DNA from: Bacteroidota bacterium
GTDB lineage: Bacteria > Bacteroidota > Bacteroidia > Sphingobacteriales > Sphingobacteriaceae
Direction: 5' to 3'
Assembly: GCA_023450085.1 (NCBI GenBank)
Contig: JAEXHI010000002.1
Location: 1-64,000 of the forward strand
Length of the DNA stretch: 64,000 nt
The translations under genes and the position numbers were made by a program. The notes beneath the pieces were generated by a model, which did not search any database, had not been told where the DNA came from, and saw only the letters and a list, made by a program, of their open reading frames with translations. This document shows positions 17,163-26,500 of the stretch, one piece after another. The stretch's first letter is position 1; each line of letters starts with the position of its first letter.

Positions 17163-17351
17163 ATGTTACAAACCCCAATGCTAGCAGCGCTAGGTACAAC
17201 CGAAATCATCTTAATTATCGTGGCAATTTTATTGCTTTTTGGAGGTAAAAAAATTCCAGAACTAATGAGAGGCTTAGGTAGAGGCGTAAAAGAATTTAAA
17301 GATGGCAAAGACGGTGTAGATACTCAGGATCACACTAACAAACCTCAATAA
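17163..17351 (+). CDS. tatA: TatA-family translocase subunit, short form
   Basis: Minimal TatA of 62 residues: N-terminal TM helix (about 8-25) containing TEIILIIVAILLLF, then FGGKKIPELMRGLGRGVKEFKDG and a very short tail. It is 27 bases after the longer TatA gene and presumably co-transcribed. Together with TatC at 46 kb these could form a complete Tat system. Nothing looks degenerate. Confidence 0.93.
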   Translation: MLQTPMLAALGTTEIILIIVAILLLFGGKKIPELMRGLGRGVKEFKDGKDGVDTQDHTNKPQ

Positions 17352-17382
17352 TTTCAGTTTACAACGCTTTTAAATTTAGATT

Positions 17383-18807
17383 TTGAAGAAATATACCTCT
17401 CTTACAGAGATACAAGGAAAACTCGCGCAAAAGCAACTAACTTTAAAAGAACTCCTTGCTTATTATTTTGAGCAAATAGAAAAGCATCAACACCTCAATG
17501 CATTCAATGAGGTGTTTTTTGATTCTGCTAATAAGCAAGCTAATATCATTCAGCAGAAGTTAGAACAAGGTACAGCAGGAAAGCTGGCCGGAATGGTGAT
17601 AGGTATAAAGGATAATATCTGTTATCAAGACCATCAGGTTACTGCTTCTTCCAAAATGCTCGATGGCTTTGTTGCTCCTTACTCTGCAACCGTAGTTGAA
17701 CGTCTTTTGTCCGAAGATGCCATTATCATCGGACGTTTAAACTGTGATGAATTCGCCATGGGCGGTTCTAATGAAACTTCCTATTTTGGTACGGTTAAAA
17801 ATGCTGCTGATGAAACACGTGTTGCTGGTGGTTCATCAGGTGGTTCTGCAGTAGCAGTGCAGGCAGATATGTGCTTGGCAGCTCTGGGAACTGATACGGG
17901 AGGCTCTGTACGTCAACCGGCAGCATTCTGCGGTAATATAGGTTTCAAGCCTACTTACGGACGGATCTCTCGTTATGGTGTAATTGCCTATGCTTCGTCT
18001 TTTGACCAAGTGGGAACTTTAACCTCTTCTGTTTCAGACGCTGCTTTACTACTGGAAATATTGGCTGGTGCTGATGAAAATGACAGTACCGTTTCTACTT
18101 TGCCAGTTCCCCAATATTCACAAAGCCTATCTTCTACAACCAAAAAGAAAATAGCGGTTTTGAAAGAGACGCTAGACAGTGAAGCTTTAGATCCTGAAAC
18201 GAAAACTGCTATTCTTTCGGCCATTGAGAAGTTTAAATCTGAAGGACATGAGGTTGCAGAAGTGTCTTTTGATTTGTTGGAATATTTGGTGCCTACCTAT
18301 TATATTTTAACTACGGCAGAAGCGTCTTCTAACCTATCTCGTTATGATGGCGTTCACTATGGCTACCGTAATACACAGGCGCAAAGCCTAAATCAGCTTT
18401 ACAAAAGTTCCAGAGCTGAAGGTTTTGGAGAAGAAGTAAAGCGACGTATCATGTTGGGTACCTTTGTGCTGAGTGCAGGTTATTATGATGCCTACTATCA
18501 GAAAGCGCAAAAGGTTCGTCGACTGATTCGTGAAAAGATAGAAGCCTTGCTGCAAAACCATGATGTATTGGTGAGCCCGGTGGCTCCAACCCCTGCATTT
18601 AAGATAGGCGAAAATGTACAAGACCCATTAGTGATGTACATGGCCGATATTTATACTGTACTGGCCTCTTTGGCGGGAATACCTGCAATTGCTTTGCCTT
18701 TAGGCAATAACAAGCAAGGTTTACCGTTAAGTATCCAGTTAATGGGAAAGCATTTTAACGAACAAACTTTGCTTTCATTGTCATATAGTTTTTTAGAGAA
18801 AACTTAA
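17383..18807 (+). CDS. gatA: Asp-tRNA(Asn)/Glu-tRNA(Gln) amidotransferase subunit A
   Basis: Amidase-signature enzyme of 474 residues. It supplies ammonia from glutamine to transamidate misacylated Glu-tRNA(Gln) or Asp-tRNA(Asn). The Ser-cisSer-Lys triad is K76, S151 and S175, with the spacing typical of GatA (GIKDN, GGSSGGSA, TDTGGSVRQPA). The start is TTG at 17383, giving MKKYTSLTEI, and the Shine-Dalgarno is absent. A near-consensus -7 box TAAATTTA ends four bases upstream. GatB and GatC are not in this window, which is usual where gat genes are scattered. Confidence 0.93.
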   Translation: MKKYTSLTEIQGKLAQKQLTLKELLAYYFEQIEKHQHLNAFNEVFFDSANKQANIIQQKLEQGTAGKLAGMVIGIKDNICYQDHQVTASSKMLDGFVAPYSATVVERLLSEDAIIIGRLNCDEFAMGGSNETSYFGTVKNAADETRVAGGSSGGSAVAVQADMCLAALGTDTGGSVRQPAAFCGNIGFKPTYGRISRYGVIAYASSFDQVGTLTSSVSDAALLLEILAGADENDSTVSTLPVPQYSQSLSSTTKKKIAVLKETLDSEALDPETKTAILSAIEKFKSEGHEVAEVSFDLLEYLVPTYYILTTAEASSNLSRYDGVHYGYRNTQAQSLNQLYKSSRAEGFGEEVKRRIMLGTFVLSAGYYDAYYQKAQKVRRLIREKIEALLQNHDVLVSPVAPTPAFKIGENVQDPLVMYMADIYTVLASLAGIPAIALPLGNNKQGLPLSIQLMGKHFNEQTLLSLSYSFLEKT

Positions 18808-18826
18808 TCATCGGAAAAAAATAAAG

Positions 18827-18920
18827 CACGTAGACACATAGCGTATTTGTTTAATTATTGAAGGATTGCTAGAACGAACTCCGAAATCCTTTACGAACTG
18901 ATCATCTATGTTTCTATGTG
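18827..18920. repeat. Intergenic inverted repeat, class 4
   Basis: Left arm CACGTAGACACATAG (18827-18841) and right arm CTATGTTTCTATGTG (18906-18920) pair at 13 of 15 positions around a 64-base centre. Confidence 0.6.
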
Positions 18921-18937
18921 TTTAACAAAATTGGCCT

Positions 18938-20341
18938 ATGAGGAAATTGATACTTACTGTTTTAGGTTTGGTAACTGTTTTAAGCGCTCAAGCTCAAGTT
19001 CCAGTTAAAGCTGTCCAAGGTGATACCATTTTAAAAAGACTGACCACAGCGCCAGCTACAGATACAGTGGCAGTACCTTTAATTAACCAGCCAATGTTTT
19101 TCGGGCAAAACTTGTTGTACAAGTTAAGGCTTGATTCCATTAAGCAAACCGTTCCGCTAGATTACAATGAGTATGTACAAAGTTACATAGACATTTATGT
19201 AAAGCGTAAAGGTATGTATGCTGATATGTTGGGGCTTTCTTCCTATTACTTCCCAATTTTTGAAAAGGCATTAAAATCATACAATATTCCAACCGAAATT
19301 AAGTACTTGTCCATTGTGGAGTCGTCTTTAAATCCACATGCGGTTTCTAGGGTTGGAGCTACAGGTTTGTGGCAATTTATGTTTGGTACCGCAAAGGCTT
19401 ATGGCCTAAATATGGACAACTTTGTGGATGAACGTAAGGATCCTATACAAGCCAGTTACGCCGCTGCGGCATATTTTAAAGATGCTTATGAAGAGCTGGG
19501 TGATTGGCTTTTGGCCATTGCCGCTTACAACTGTGGCAAAGGCAACGTAAATAGGGCTATAGACAAAGCAGGTTCGCGTGATTTTTGGGAAATCAGAAGA
19601 TTTTTACCTGCCGAGACTCGTAATTATGTGCCCGCCTTTATTGCGGCAGTTTATGTGATGAAGTATGCTAAAACGCATCAGATACAAGCCAAAACAACTC
19701 CTTTCGTTTTTAAGACGGATACCATACAAGTGAGGAATTTTGTGGCCTTATCAGATGTGGCTAATGCCATTAATCATACAGAAGAAACGCTTATTGCGTT
19801 AAACCCAAGCTATAAAAAGAAGATTGTTAACGGAACGGCACTCTCTCCAAAGCGTGTGGTAATTCCTAATCCAGAACATCAGTATTATGAGCAATTGTTT
19901 GAGGTATTGAATAAGGATGTGGATATTGATAAAGAAATTATTCTAGCTTCTACCGATGACGTAAGAGACTTAAGAAAGAAAGCACAACCTAAAAAAGAAG
20001 AAAAGGCGTCTGGTATTTTAGTGCATAAAGTACTTCCAGGTCAAAATCTTACCATCATTGCCAATAAATATGGTGTGGAAGTTCAAGACTTGAAGGTTTG
20101 GAATAAATTAAGTGCTTTAAGCATTGTTCCAGGGCAAAAGCTGAAAATATACAAAGAGGGCACAGCTCCGAAATTGGCGCCAAAACCTAAGGCTTCTTTT
20201 GTAAGTTACAAGGTGAAACAGGGTGATACCCTTTCGAGCATTGCGGAGAAATTTGATGGGATTACCGTGGCGAGCTTAAAGCAGGCCAACGGTTTGAAAA
20301 CTGCTAAAATTGCTGAAGGCATGACCTTAAAGATCATGTGA
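18938..20341 (+). CDS. MltD-like lytic transglycosylase with two LysM domains
   Basis: Secreted murein lyase of 467 residues that cleaves glycan strands. It has an N-terminal signal peptide ending near AQAQ. A GH23 SLT domain has catalytic E128 in YLSIVESSLNPHAVSRVGATGLWQFM and the AAYNCGKGNV motif. Two C-terminal LysM repeats follow (about 364-408 and 424-467: GQNLTIIANKYGV and GDTLSSIAEKFDG), which bind peptidoglycan. A strong terminator lies 21 bases downstream. Length and domain order match MltD of Bacteroidota. Confidence 0.93.
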   Translation: MRKLILTVLGLVTVLSAQAQVPVKAVQGDTILKRLTTAPATDTVAVPLINQPMFFGQNLLYKLRLDSIKQTVPLDYNEYVQSYIDIYVKRKGMYADMLGLSSYYFPIFEKALKSYNIPTEIKYLSIVESSLNPHAVSRVGATGLWQFMFGTAKAYGLNMDNFVDERKDPIQASYAAAAYFKDAYEELGDWLLAIAAYNCGKGNVNRAIDKAGSRDFWEIRRFLPAETRNYVPAFIAAVYVMKYAKTHQIQAKTTPFVFKTDTIQVRNFVALSDVANAINHTEETLIALNPSYKKKIVNGTALSPKRVVIPNPEHQYYEQLFEVLNKDVDIDKEIILASTDDVRDLRKKAQPKKEEKASGILVHKVLPGQNLTIIANKYGVEVQDLKVWNKLSALSIVPGQKLKIYKEGTAPKLAPKPKASFVSYKVKQGDTLSSIAEKFDGITVASLKQANGLKTAKIAEGMTLKIM

Positions 20342-20362
20342 AATTAAATATTAGAGATTTTA

Positions 20363-20386
20363 AAAAGGGACTTTTCGGTCCCTTTT
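20363..20386 (+). terminator. Terminator of the MltD-like gene
   Basis: AAAAGGGAC and GTCCCTTTT form a 9-bp stem around a TTTTCG loop. Confidence 0.85.
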
Positions 20387-20458
20387 GCTGTTTATAAAGA
20401 CTATTTTAAGGATGTTTACAACTCGCGGCTACTCCATATTAGAATGTTAAAAAACAGG

Positions 20459-20487
20459 TTGTATCCTAAAAAAAGATTGTAACTTTG
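20459..20487 (+). promoter_or_regulatory. Promoter of the malic enzyme gene
   Basis: TTG (20459-20461), 18 bases, TAACTTTG (20480-20487). The predicted start is about 16 bases before ATG 20509. Confidence 0.7.
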
Positions 20488-20508
20488 GCCGCTACAAAAG
20501 ATTAAAGA

Positions 20509-22812
20509 ATGAGCAAGATTAATAGAAAACAAGACGCTTTAGATTATCACTCACAAGGTAGGCCTGGAAAAATTGAGGTAATACCAACCAAACCTTACTC
20601 TTCACAAAGAGACTTGACATTGGCCTATTCCCCAGGTGTAGCAGAACCTTGTTTAAAAATTGCAGAAAACAAAGAAGACGTATATAAATACACCGCCAAA
20701 GGAAACTTGGTAGCCGTAATTAGTAACGGTACTGCGGTATTAGGCTTAGGTGATATTGGTGCCGAAGCTGGAAAGCCAGTAATGGAAGGTAAAGGCCTTT
20801 TGTTTAAAATTTTTGCAGATATTGACGTTTTTGACCTTGAATTAGATACGAAGAACGTTGACGAGTTTGTAAATATTGTTAAAGCATTAGAGCCAACTTT
20901 TGGTGGAGTAAACCTTGAAGATATTAAAGCTCCAGAATGTTTCGAAATTGAGCGCAGGCTTAAAGAAGAAATGAACATTCCGGTAATGCACGATGACCAA
21001 CATGGTACGGCAATTATCTCTGCAGCAGCATTAATTAATGCTTGCGAGTTGCAAAAAAAGAAACTCGATAAAATTAAAATCGTAGTGAATGGTGCAGGTG
21101 CTGCGGCTATTTCATGTTCTAGACTTTATGAGGCTATTGGTGCCAAAAAAGAGAACATTGTAATGTGCGACAGAAGCGGTGTAATTCGTGCAGATAGACA
21201 AAATCTGGATGCCATTAAGGCGGAATTTGCGACTACTCGTGATCTTCACACTTTAGAAGAGGCTATGAAAGATTCAGATGTTTTCATCGGACTTTCCTCA
21301 GCAGATTGCGTTTCAGTAGATATGCTGAAATCAATGGCTAAAAATCCTATCGTAATGGCAATGGCTAATCCAAATCCAGAAATTGCTTACGATTTAGCGA
21401 TCAATTCACGTAAGGATATCATCATGGCTACAGGCCGTTCTGATTATCCTAACCAAGTGAACAACGTATTAGGATTCCCTTATATTTTTAGAGGTGCTTT
21501 AGATGTTAGAGCAACTGCTATTAATGAAGAAATGAAAATTGCGGCTGTTCGTGCGATTGCTGAATTGGCTAAAAAATCTGTTCCGGAAGCAGTTAACATG
21601 GCCTACAATGCCAAAAACATAAAATTCGGGAAAGATTATATCATTCCTAAACCAATGGATTTCCGTTTAATGACCAACGTTTCAATGGCTGTAGCAAAAG
21701 CTGCGATTGAAAGTGGCGTTGCTCGTAAGGTAATTACTGATTGGGATGCCTACGCAGAGGAATTGAAACAACGTTTAGGTACCGATGACGCCATTATGCG
21801 TGCCATCACCAACAAGGCAAAATCAGATCCTAAGCGAGTAGTTTTCGCAGAAGCAGATAACTATAAAATCTTAAAGGCTGCCCAAATTGTAAAAGACGAT
21901 AACATCGCTATTCCAATTTTATTAGGTAATAAAGAGAAAATCCAAGCTATTATTGAAGAAAATGCTTTGGAACTAGAAGGTGTTCAAATTATCGATCCAG
22001 CTCTGGAGCCTGAAAGAACACAGAAATATGCACAATCATTATACGAAAAAAGACAAAGAAGAGGGGTAACCTTAACTGAGGCGGTAAAAATGATGCGCGA
22101 CAGAAACTACTTTGGTTCTTCAATGGTAGAGTTTGGCGAGGCAGATGCGATGATTTCTGGCTTAACTAAAAACTATGCTACCACTATTAAACCAGCTTTA
22201 CAAATTATCGGTACCGAAGAAGGGGTGAAGCGTGTAGCTGGTATGTATATGATGATGACTGAAAAAGGACCGGTTTTCTTTGGAGATACTACAGTGAACG
22301 TAGATCCAACAGCAGAAGATTTGGTAGATTTAACTTTGTTGTTAGAGAAGTCGGTAAGAAAATTCAATATCACACCACGTATAGCGATGCTTTCTTACTC
22401 AAATTTTGGTTCTAATGAAGGTATCATCCCTGAAAAAACCAGAAAAGCGGTTAAAATCCTTCACGAGAAATATCCAGAAATTATAGTAGATGGCGAGATG
22501 CAAGGAAACTTTGCGATTAACAACGCCATGTTGAAAGATAACTTTCCTTTTAGTAGATTAGCGGATGCAGCGGCAAATACCTTGGTATTCCCTAATTTAG
22601 AGTCAGGAAACATTGCTTATAAATTGCTGCAAGAACTTGGTGGAGCAGAAGCTGTAGGTCCAATTTTATTGGGTCTTAAAAAGCCAGTTCATATTGTGCA
22701 ACTGGGCAGCTCGGTTAGAGAAATTGTGAACATGGTAACCATTGCTGTGCTTGATGTACAAGCTAAAGAGGAAGCCGAACCTAAGAAAAAAGGTTTGTTC
22801 AAAAAGAAATAA
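20509..22812 (+). CDS. maeB: NADP-dependent malic enzyme with phosphotransacetylase-like domain
   Basis: Fused protein of 767 residues: malic N-terminal domain (about 15-150), NAD(P)-binding malic domain (about 165-400), and a C-terminal phosphate acetyl/butyryltransferase-like domain (about 430-755). It decarboxylates malate to pyruvate and makes NADPH. The C-terminal domain is regulatory in characterised homologues such as E. coli MaeB. Visible motifs include RDLTLAYSPGVAEPC, HDDQHGTAI and VVNGAGAAAIS. It is monocistronic, with its own promoter and a strong hairpin after the stop. The length is standard. Confidence 0.95.
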   Translation: MSKINRKQDALDYHSQGRPGKIEVIPTKPYSSQRDLTLAYSPGVAEPCLKIAENKEDVYKYTAKGNLVAVISNGTAVLGLGDIGAEAGKPVMEGKGLLFKIFADIDVFDLELDTKNVDEFVNIVKALEPTFGGVNLEDIKAPECFEIERRLKEEMNIPVMHDDQHGTAIISAAALINACELQKKKLDKIKIVVNGAGAAAISCSRLYEAIGAKKENIVMCDRSGVIRADRQNLDAIKAEFATTRDLHTLEEAMKDSDVFIGLSSADCVSVDMLKSMAKNPIVMAMANPNPEIAYDLAINSRKDIIMATGRSDYPNQVNNVLGFPYIFRGALDVRATAINEEMKIAAVRAIAELAKKSVPEAVNMAYNAKNIKFGKDYIIPKPMDFRLMTNVSMAVAKAAIESGVARKVITDWDAYAEELKQRLGTDDAIMRAITNKAKSDPKRVVFAEADNYKILKAAQIVKDDNIAIPILLGNKEKIQAIIEENALELEGVQIIDPALEPERTQKYAQSLYEKRQRRGVTLTEAVKMMRDRNYFGSSMVEFGEADAMISGLTKNYATTIKPALQIIGTEEGVKRVAGMYMMMTEKGPVFFGDTTVNVDPTAEDLVDLTLLLEKSVRKFNITPRIAMLSYSNFGSNEGIIPEKTRKAVKILHEKYPEIIVDGEMQGNFAINNAMLKDNFPFSRLADAAANTLVFPNLESGNIAYKLLQELGGAEAVGPILLGLKKPVHIVQLGSSVREIVNMVTIAVLDVQAKEEAEPKKKGLFKKK

Positions 22813-22853
22813 TTGCTTTTGCTGATTAACAGTAACAAAAAAAGGTTGTAAAA

Positions 22854-22896
22854 AATTAAAAAGCTAATTGTTTCTACTACTTTTAGCTTTTTAATT
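22854..22896 (+). terminator. Hairpin after maeB, overlapping the ruvA promoter region
   Basis: AATTAAAAAGCTAA and TTAGCTTTTTAATT form a perfect 14-bp stem. The 15-base loop and the start of the right arm contain TACTTTTA, a near -7 box, 20-30 bases before ruvA. It may terminate maeB and also shape ruvA expression. Confidence 0.65.
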
Positions 22897-22908
22897 TAAC
22901 TTAGAACT

Positions 22909-23493
22909 ATGTACGCTTATATTGATGGGAGACTGACGTTTAAATGTCCAACTTACATTGTTGTTGAAACAGGAGGGGTTGGCTATCACATCAATATATC
23001 GCTTAATACTTATGCCGCATTAGGCAGCGCAGAACGATGTAAGATTTATACGTGGTTACACGTAAAAGAGGATGCGCACACCTTATACGGTTTTGCAGAT
23101 GAAGGCGAACGCAGGTTATTCCTTCATTTAATTTCTGTTTCGGGCATAGGCCCAACCACTTGTCGTATGATGCTCTCTTCTATAACACCAAACGAAATAC
23201 AGCAGGCTATTGTAGGCGCCGATGTAGCTTTGATTCAGAAAATCAAGGGTATAGGTGCTAAATCAGCCCAACGAATTATACTTGAATTACAAGACAAACT
23301 AAAAAAAGAAGGAATAGAATCATTAATTTCTATGCCTAGCCACAATACAATTAAAGATGAAGCGTTATCTGCTTTGATCATGCTTGGCTTTAGCAAACAG
23401 GTTGCAGAAAAAGCATTGGATAATGTAATGAAGAAGTCCGATGGTGAGCTAACTGTAGAGCAAATGATCAAACAAGCTTTGAAGAATTTATAA
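22909..23493 (+). CDS. ruvA: Holliday junction branch migration protein RuvA
   Basis: DNA-junction binding subunit of RuvABC, 194 residues. It has an N-terminal OB fold (about 1-62, MYAYIDGRLTFKCPTYIVVETGGVGY), two helix-hairpin-helix motifs (SVSGIGPTTCRMML and KIKGIGAKSAQRIILEL), and a C-terminal RuvB-binding domain ending TVEQMIKQALKNL. RuvB is elsewhere. SprA begins ten bases after the stop, so the two genes are probably co-transcribed, as seen commonly in this phylum. Confidence 0.96.
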   Translation: MYAYIDGRLTFKCPTYIVVETGGVGYHINISLNTYAALGSAERCKIYTWLHVKEDAHTLYGFADEGERRLFLHLISVSGIGPTTCRMMLSSITPNEIQQAIVGADVALIQKIKGIGAKSAQRIILELQDKLKKEGIESLISMPSHNTIKDEALSALIMLGFSKQVAEKALDNVMKKSDGELTVEQMIKQALKNL

Positions 23494-23503
23494 ATAAACC
23501 AAA

Positions 23504-26500
23504 TTGAAAGACAAACTAGCCTATTTTGTTTTACTGGTAGGCCTTTGCATCGGCAAAACAGCGTTCTCACAGGTAAATAATGGCGGGTCTAGGGTGGACT
23601 CTGCAAAAAACACATTTAACCCAAAAGAAAAACAATGGATGGGATTGCGTAATTATTCCAATCCATTTTATAAGCTTCCAGAGAACGTTAAGCGGGAAGT
23701 AAGTTACGACGCTGCCAGCAATAGGTATATCATTTCTGAGCGTATTGGCGATAAGCTATATACGCCCCCTCAATATTTAACGGTTGAGCAATACCTCCGT
23801 TTGGTCAATAGCGAAATCAAACGTGAGAATTGGCGCTTATTCTCCAACCAAGAAATAGACGATATTCGCAAGACGGGAATCATCCCCGAAGTGAAAATTA
23901 ATAGTCGGGTATTTGAGAAGATTTTCGGAGGAACTACCATTGATATTCAACCTAGTGGAGAGGCCGAGCTTACTTTCTTAGGGCGTGTCAATAAAAACGA
24001 AAATCCACTTTTCAACGAAAGACAAAGAGTACAAAGCAATTTTGATTTCACACAACGGATCCAAATGGACGTGGTGGGTAACATCGGTACCAAAATGAAA
24101 ATCAAAATGAACTATAATACCGAGGCGCAGTTCGATTTTGAGAACCAAATTAAATTGGACTATACCGGTGGCCCCGATGACATCATCAAAAAGATAGAAG
24201 CGGGTAACGTAAGTTTGCCATTGAATACCTCATTAATTACGGGTACACAGGCTCTGTTTGGTATCAAAACCCAATTACAGTTTGGTAAATTGGCTTTGAC
24301 CACTGTTTTTACCCAACAGAAATCACAATCAAAGCAAATAGAGATTAGTAACGGTGCGCAACAGAGCGAATTTAGGGTGAGCGGTAGTGATTACGAAGCC
24401 AATAAACACTACTTTTTGGCCCAATACTTCCGTGATCAATACAATAAATCCTTAAAAACTGCCCCAGTAGTAAGATCTGGAATCAATATTACCAGAATTG
24501 AAGTTTGGGTAACTAATAAGACAGGTAATACTACCGACTCGAGAGATGTAATTGGTTTTATGGACTTAGGCGAGTATGCCCCTTATAATCCTTCATTTAC
24601 CCGTACTAGCGCTCCTAATGATAGTCTACCATCTGCTTTTAGTAACTCTACTTTCCCTCCACATACCAATAATCTTTTAACTACTATTCCAACGGACGCA
24701 AGGTCGTCAAGTAGTGCTAGTTTATCTACGTTCTTTGCAAGTACAGGTGCTACAGATAACTATGCTAAAATTACTTATGGTAGAAAACTTACCGATAGGG
24801 AGTTTACGTTGCAACCACAATTAGGTTATATCTCGTTAAATACCCAACTCAATACCGATGAGCTTTTGGCTGTAGCTTATCGTTATACTAAAGATGGTAA
24901 AGAATATCAGGTAGGTGAATTTGCTGCCGATATACCCTTTGATCAAGCCACGCCAAATGTGCTTTTCGCCAAATTATTAAAAAACGAGACGACCAAGCCT
25001 AATTTGCCAATCTGGAATTTGATGATGAAAAACATCTATAACATAGGTGGCTATCAAATCAGTAGTCAAAACTTTAAACTTGATCTATTTAGACTGGATG
25101 AAACCTCTGGAGTGGAAAGAGCTGTCATTACAGAAGGGGCAAATACTACTAACAAAATATGGTTACAGGCGGTTGGTTTAGATCGATTAAACCCTCAAAA
25201 AGAAGCTAAACCCGATGGCGTTTTCGATTTTGAAGCACAAAGTAATCCTTTTGCTTCTTCACAAAGTAATTTAGGTACCACCAACAATCCAAATTTTGGG
25301 ACAGGAGGTTCGGCCACTTCATTGTTGAATACCAATAGTGGCTATGTAACCATTGATCCTCAATATGGGCGTATCATTTTTCCGGTAATTGAGCCGTTTG
25401 GTAAAGATTTAGCCAGTCAATTCCTTACAACTGAACAAAATTTAATCACTAAATATACTTTCCCACAATTGTATAGCGCTACTAAAGCAGATGCACAACA
25501 ATTGTCTCCAGATAAAGATCGTTACCTGATCAAAGGGCACTACCAATCTGAAATTTCTTCCGAATTCAGTTTAAATGCGATCAACGTTCCCGAAGGATCT
25601 GTAAAGGTATTTATGGGAAGTATTCCTTTGATCGAGGGGAATGACTATACTGTAGATTACATGAGCGGTAGGGTGAAAATTTTAAATACAGCGTTACTAA
25701 GCTCTGGTCAATCCATCCGTATCTCTACAGAAAACAATGAGTTATTTGGCTTACAACAACGTTCATTGTTTGGGGTAAGGGGTGACTATCGAGTGAACAA
25801 TAAGTTGAATATCGGGGGTACCTTTATGAACCTCACTGAGCGTCCAATTACACCAAAGGTTAATTTTGGTGAAGAGCCAATTTCCAACTCTATTTGGGGA
25901 ATGGATGTAAACTATACTTCATCTTCGAGATTTTTAACCAAGATGATTGATAAGTTGCCGTTGATCTCTACCAAAGAAAAATCTAATATATCGTTCTACG
26001 GAGAGTTTGCCCAGCTTATTCCGGGCCATCCATCTGCGCTGAATATGGGTGGTAGTAAGGGCGGTACCAGTTTTATTGATGATTTTGAGGCCTCACGTTC
26101 AGTAATTGATTTAAAGAGTGCTATTTCTTGGCAAATTTCAGGTACACCACAAATGTTCCCAGAAGGAGCACCCGGTTTGCCTCCAAGTTTAGAGTATGGT
26201 TACAATCGTGCTAAACTTGCTTTCTATAATATCGACCCAGTTTTTTATAATAGAGGTGGTGCAGGTCAAATTCCTGATAACATCAAAAATAATAAAAACG
26301 AGATGTCTAACCATTACGTAAGGGAAGTGCTAGAAACGGAGGTTTTTCCTTTCAAGCAGATCAGTACGGGTCAACCTATTACGCTACAAACACTCGATTT
26401 GGCATATTATCCAATGCTAAGGGGACCTTATAACTATGTGACAAACGGTTTCAACCCTAATGGTACTTTGCAAAACCCTAGAAACAGATGGGGCGGAATT

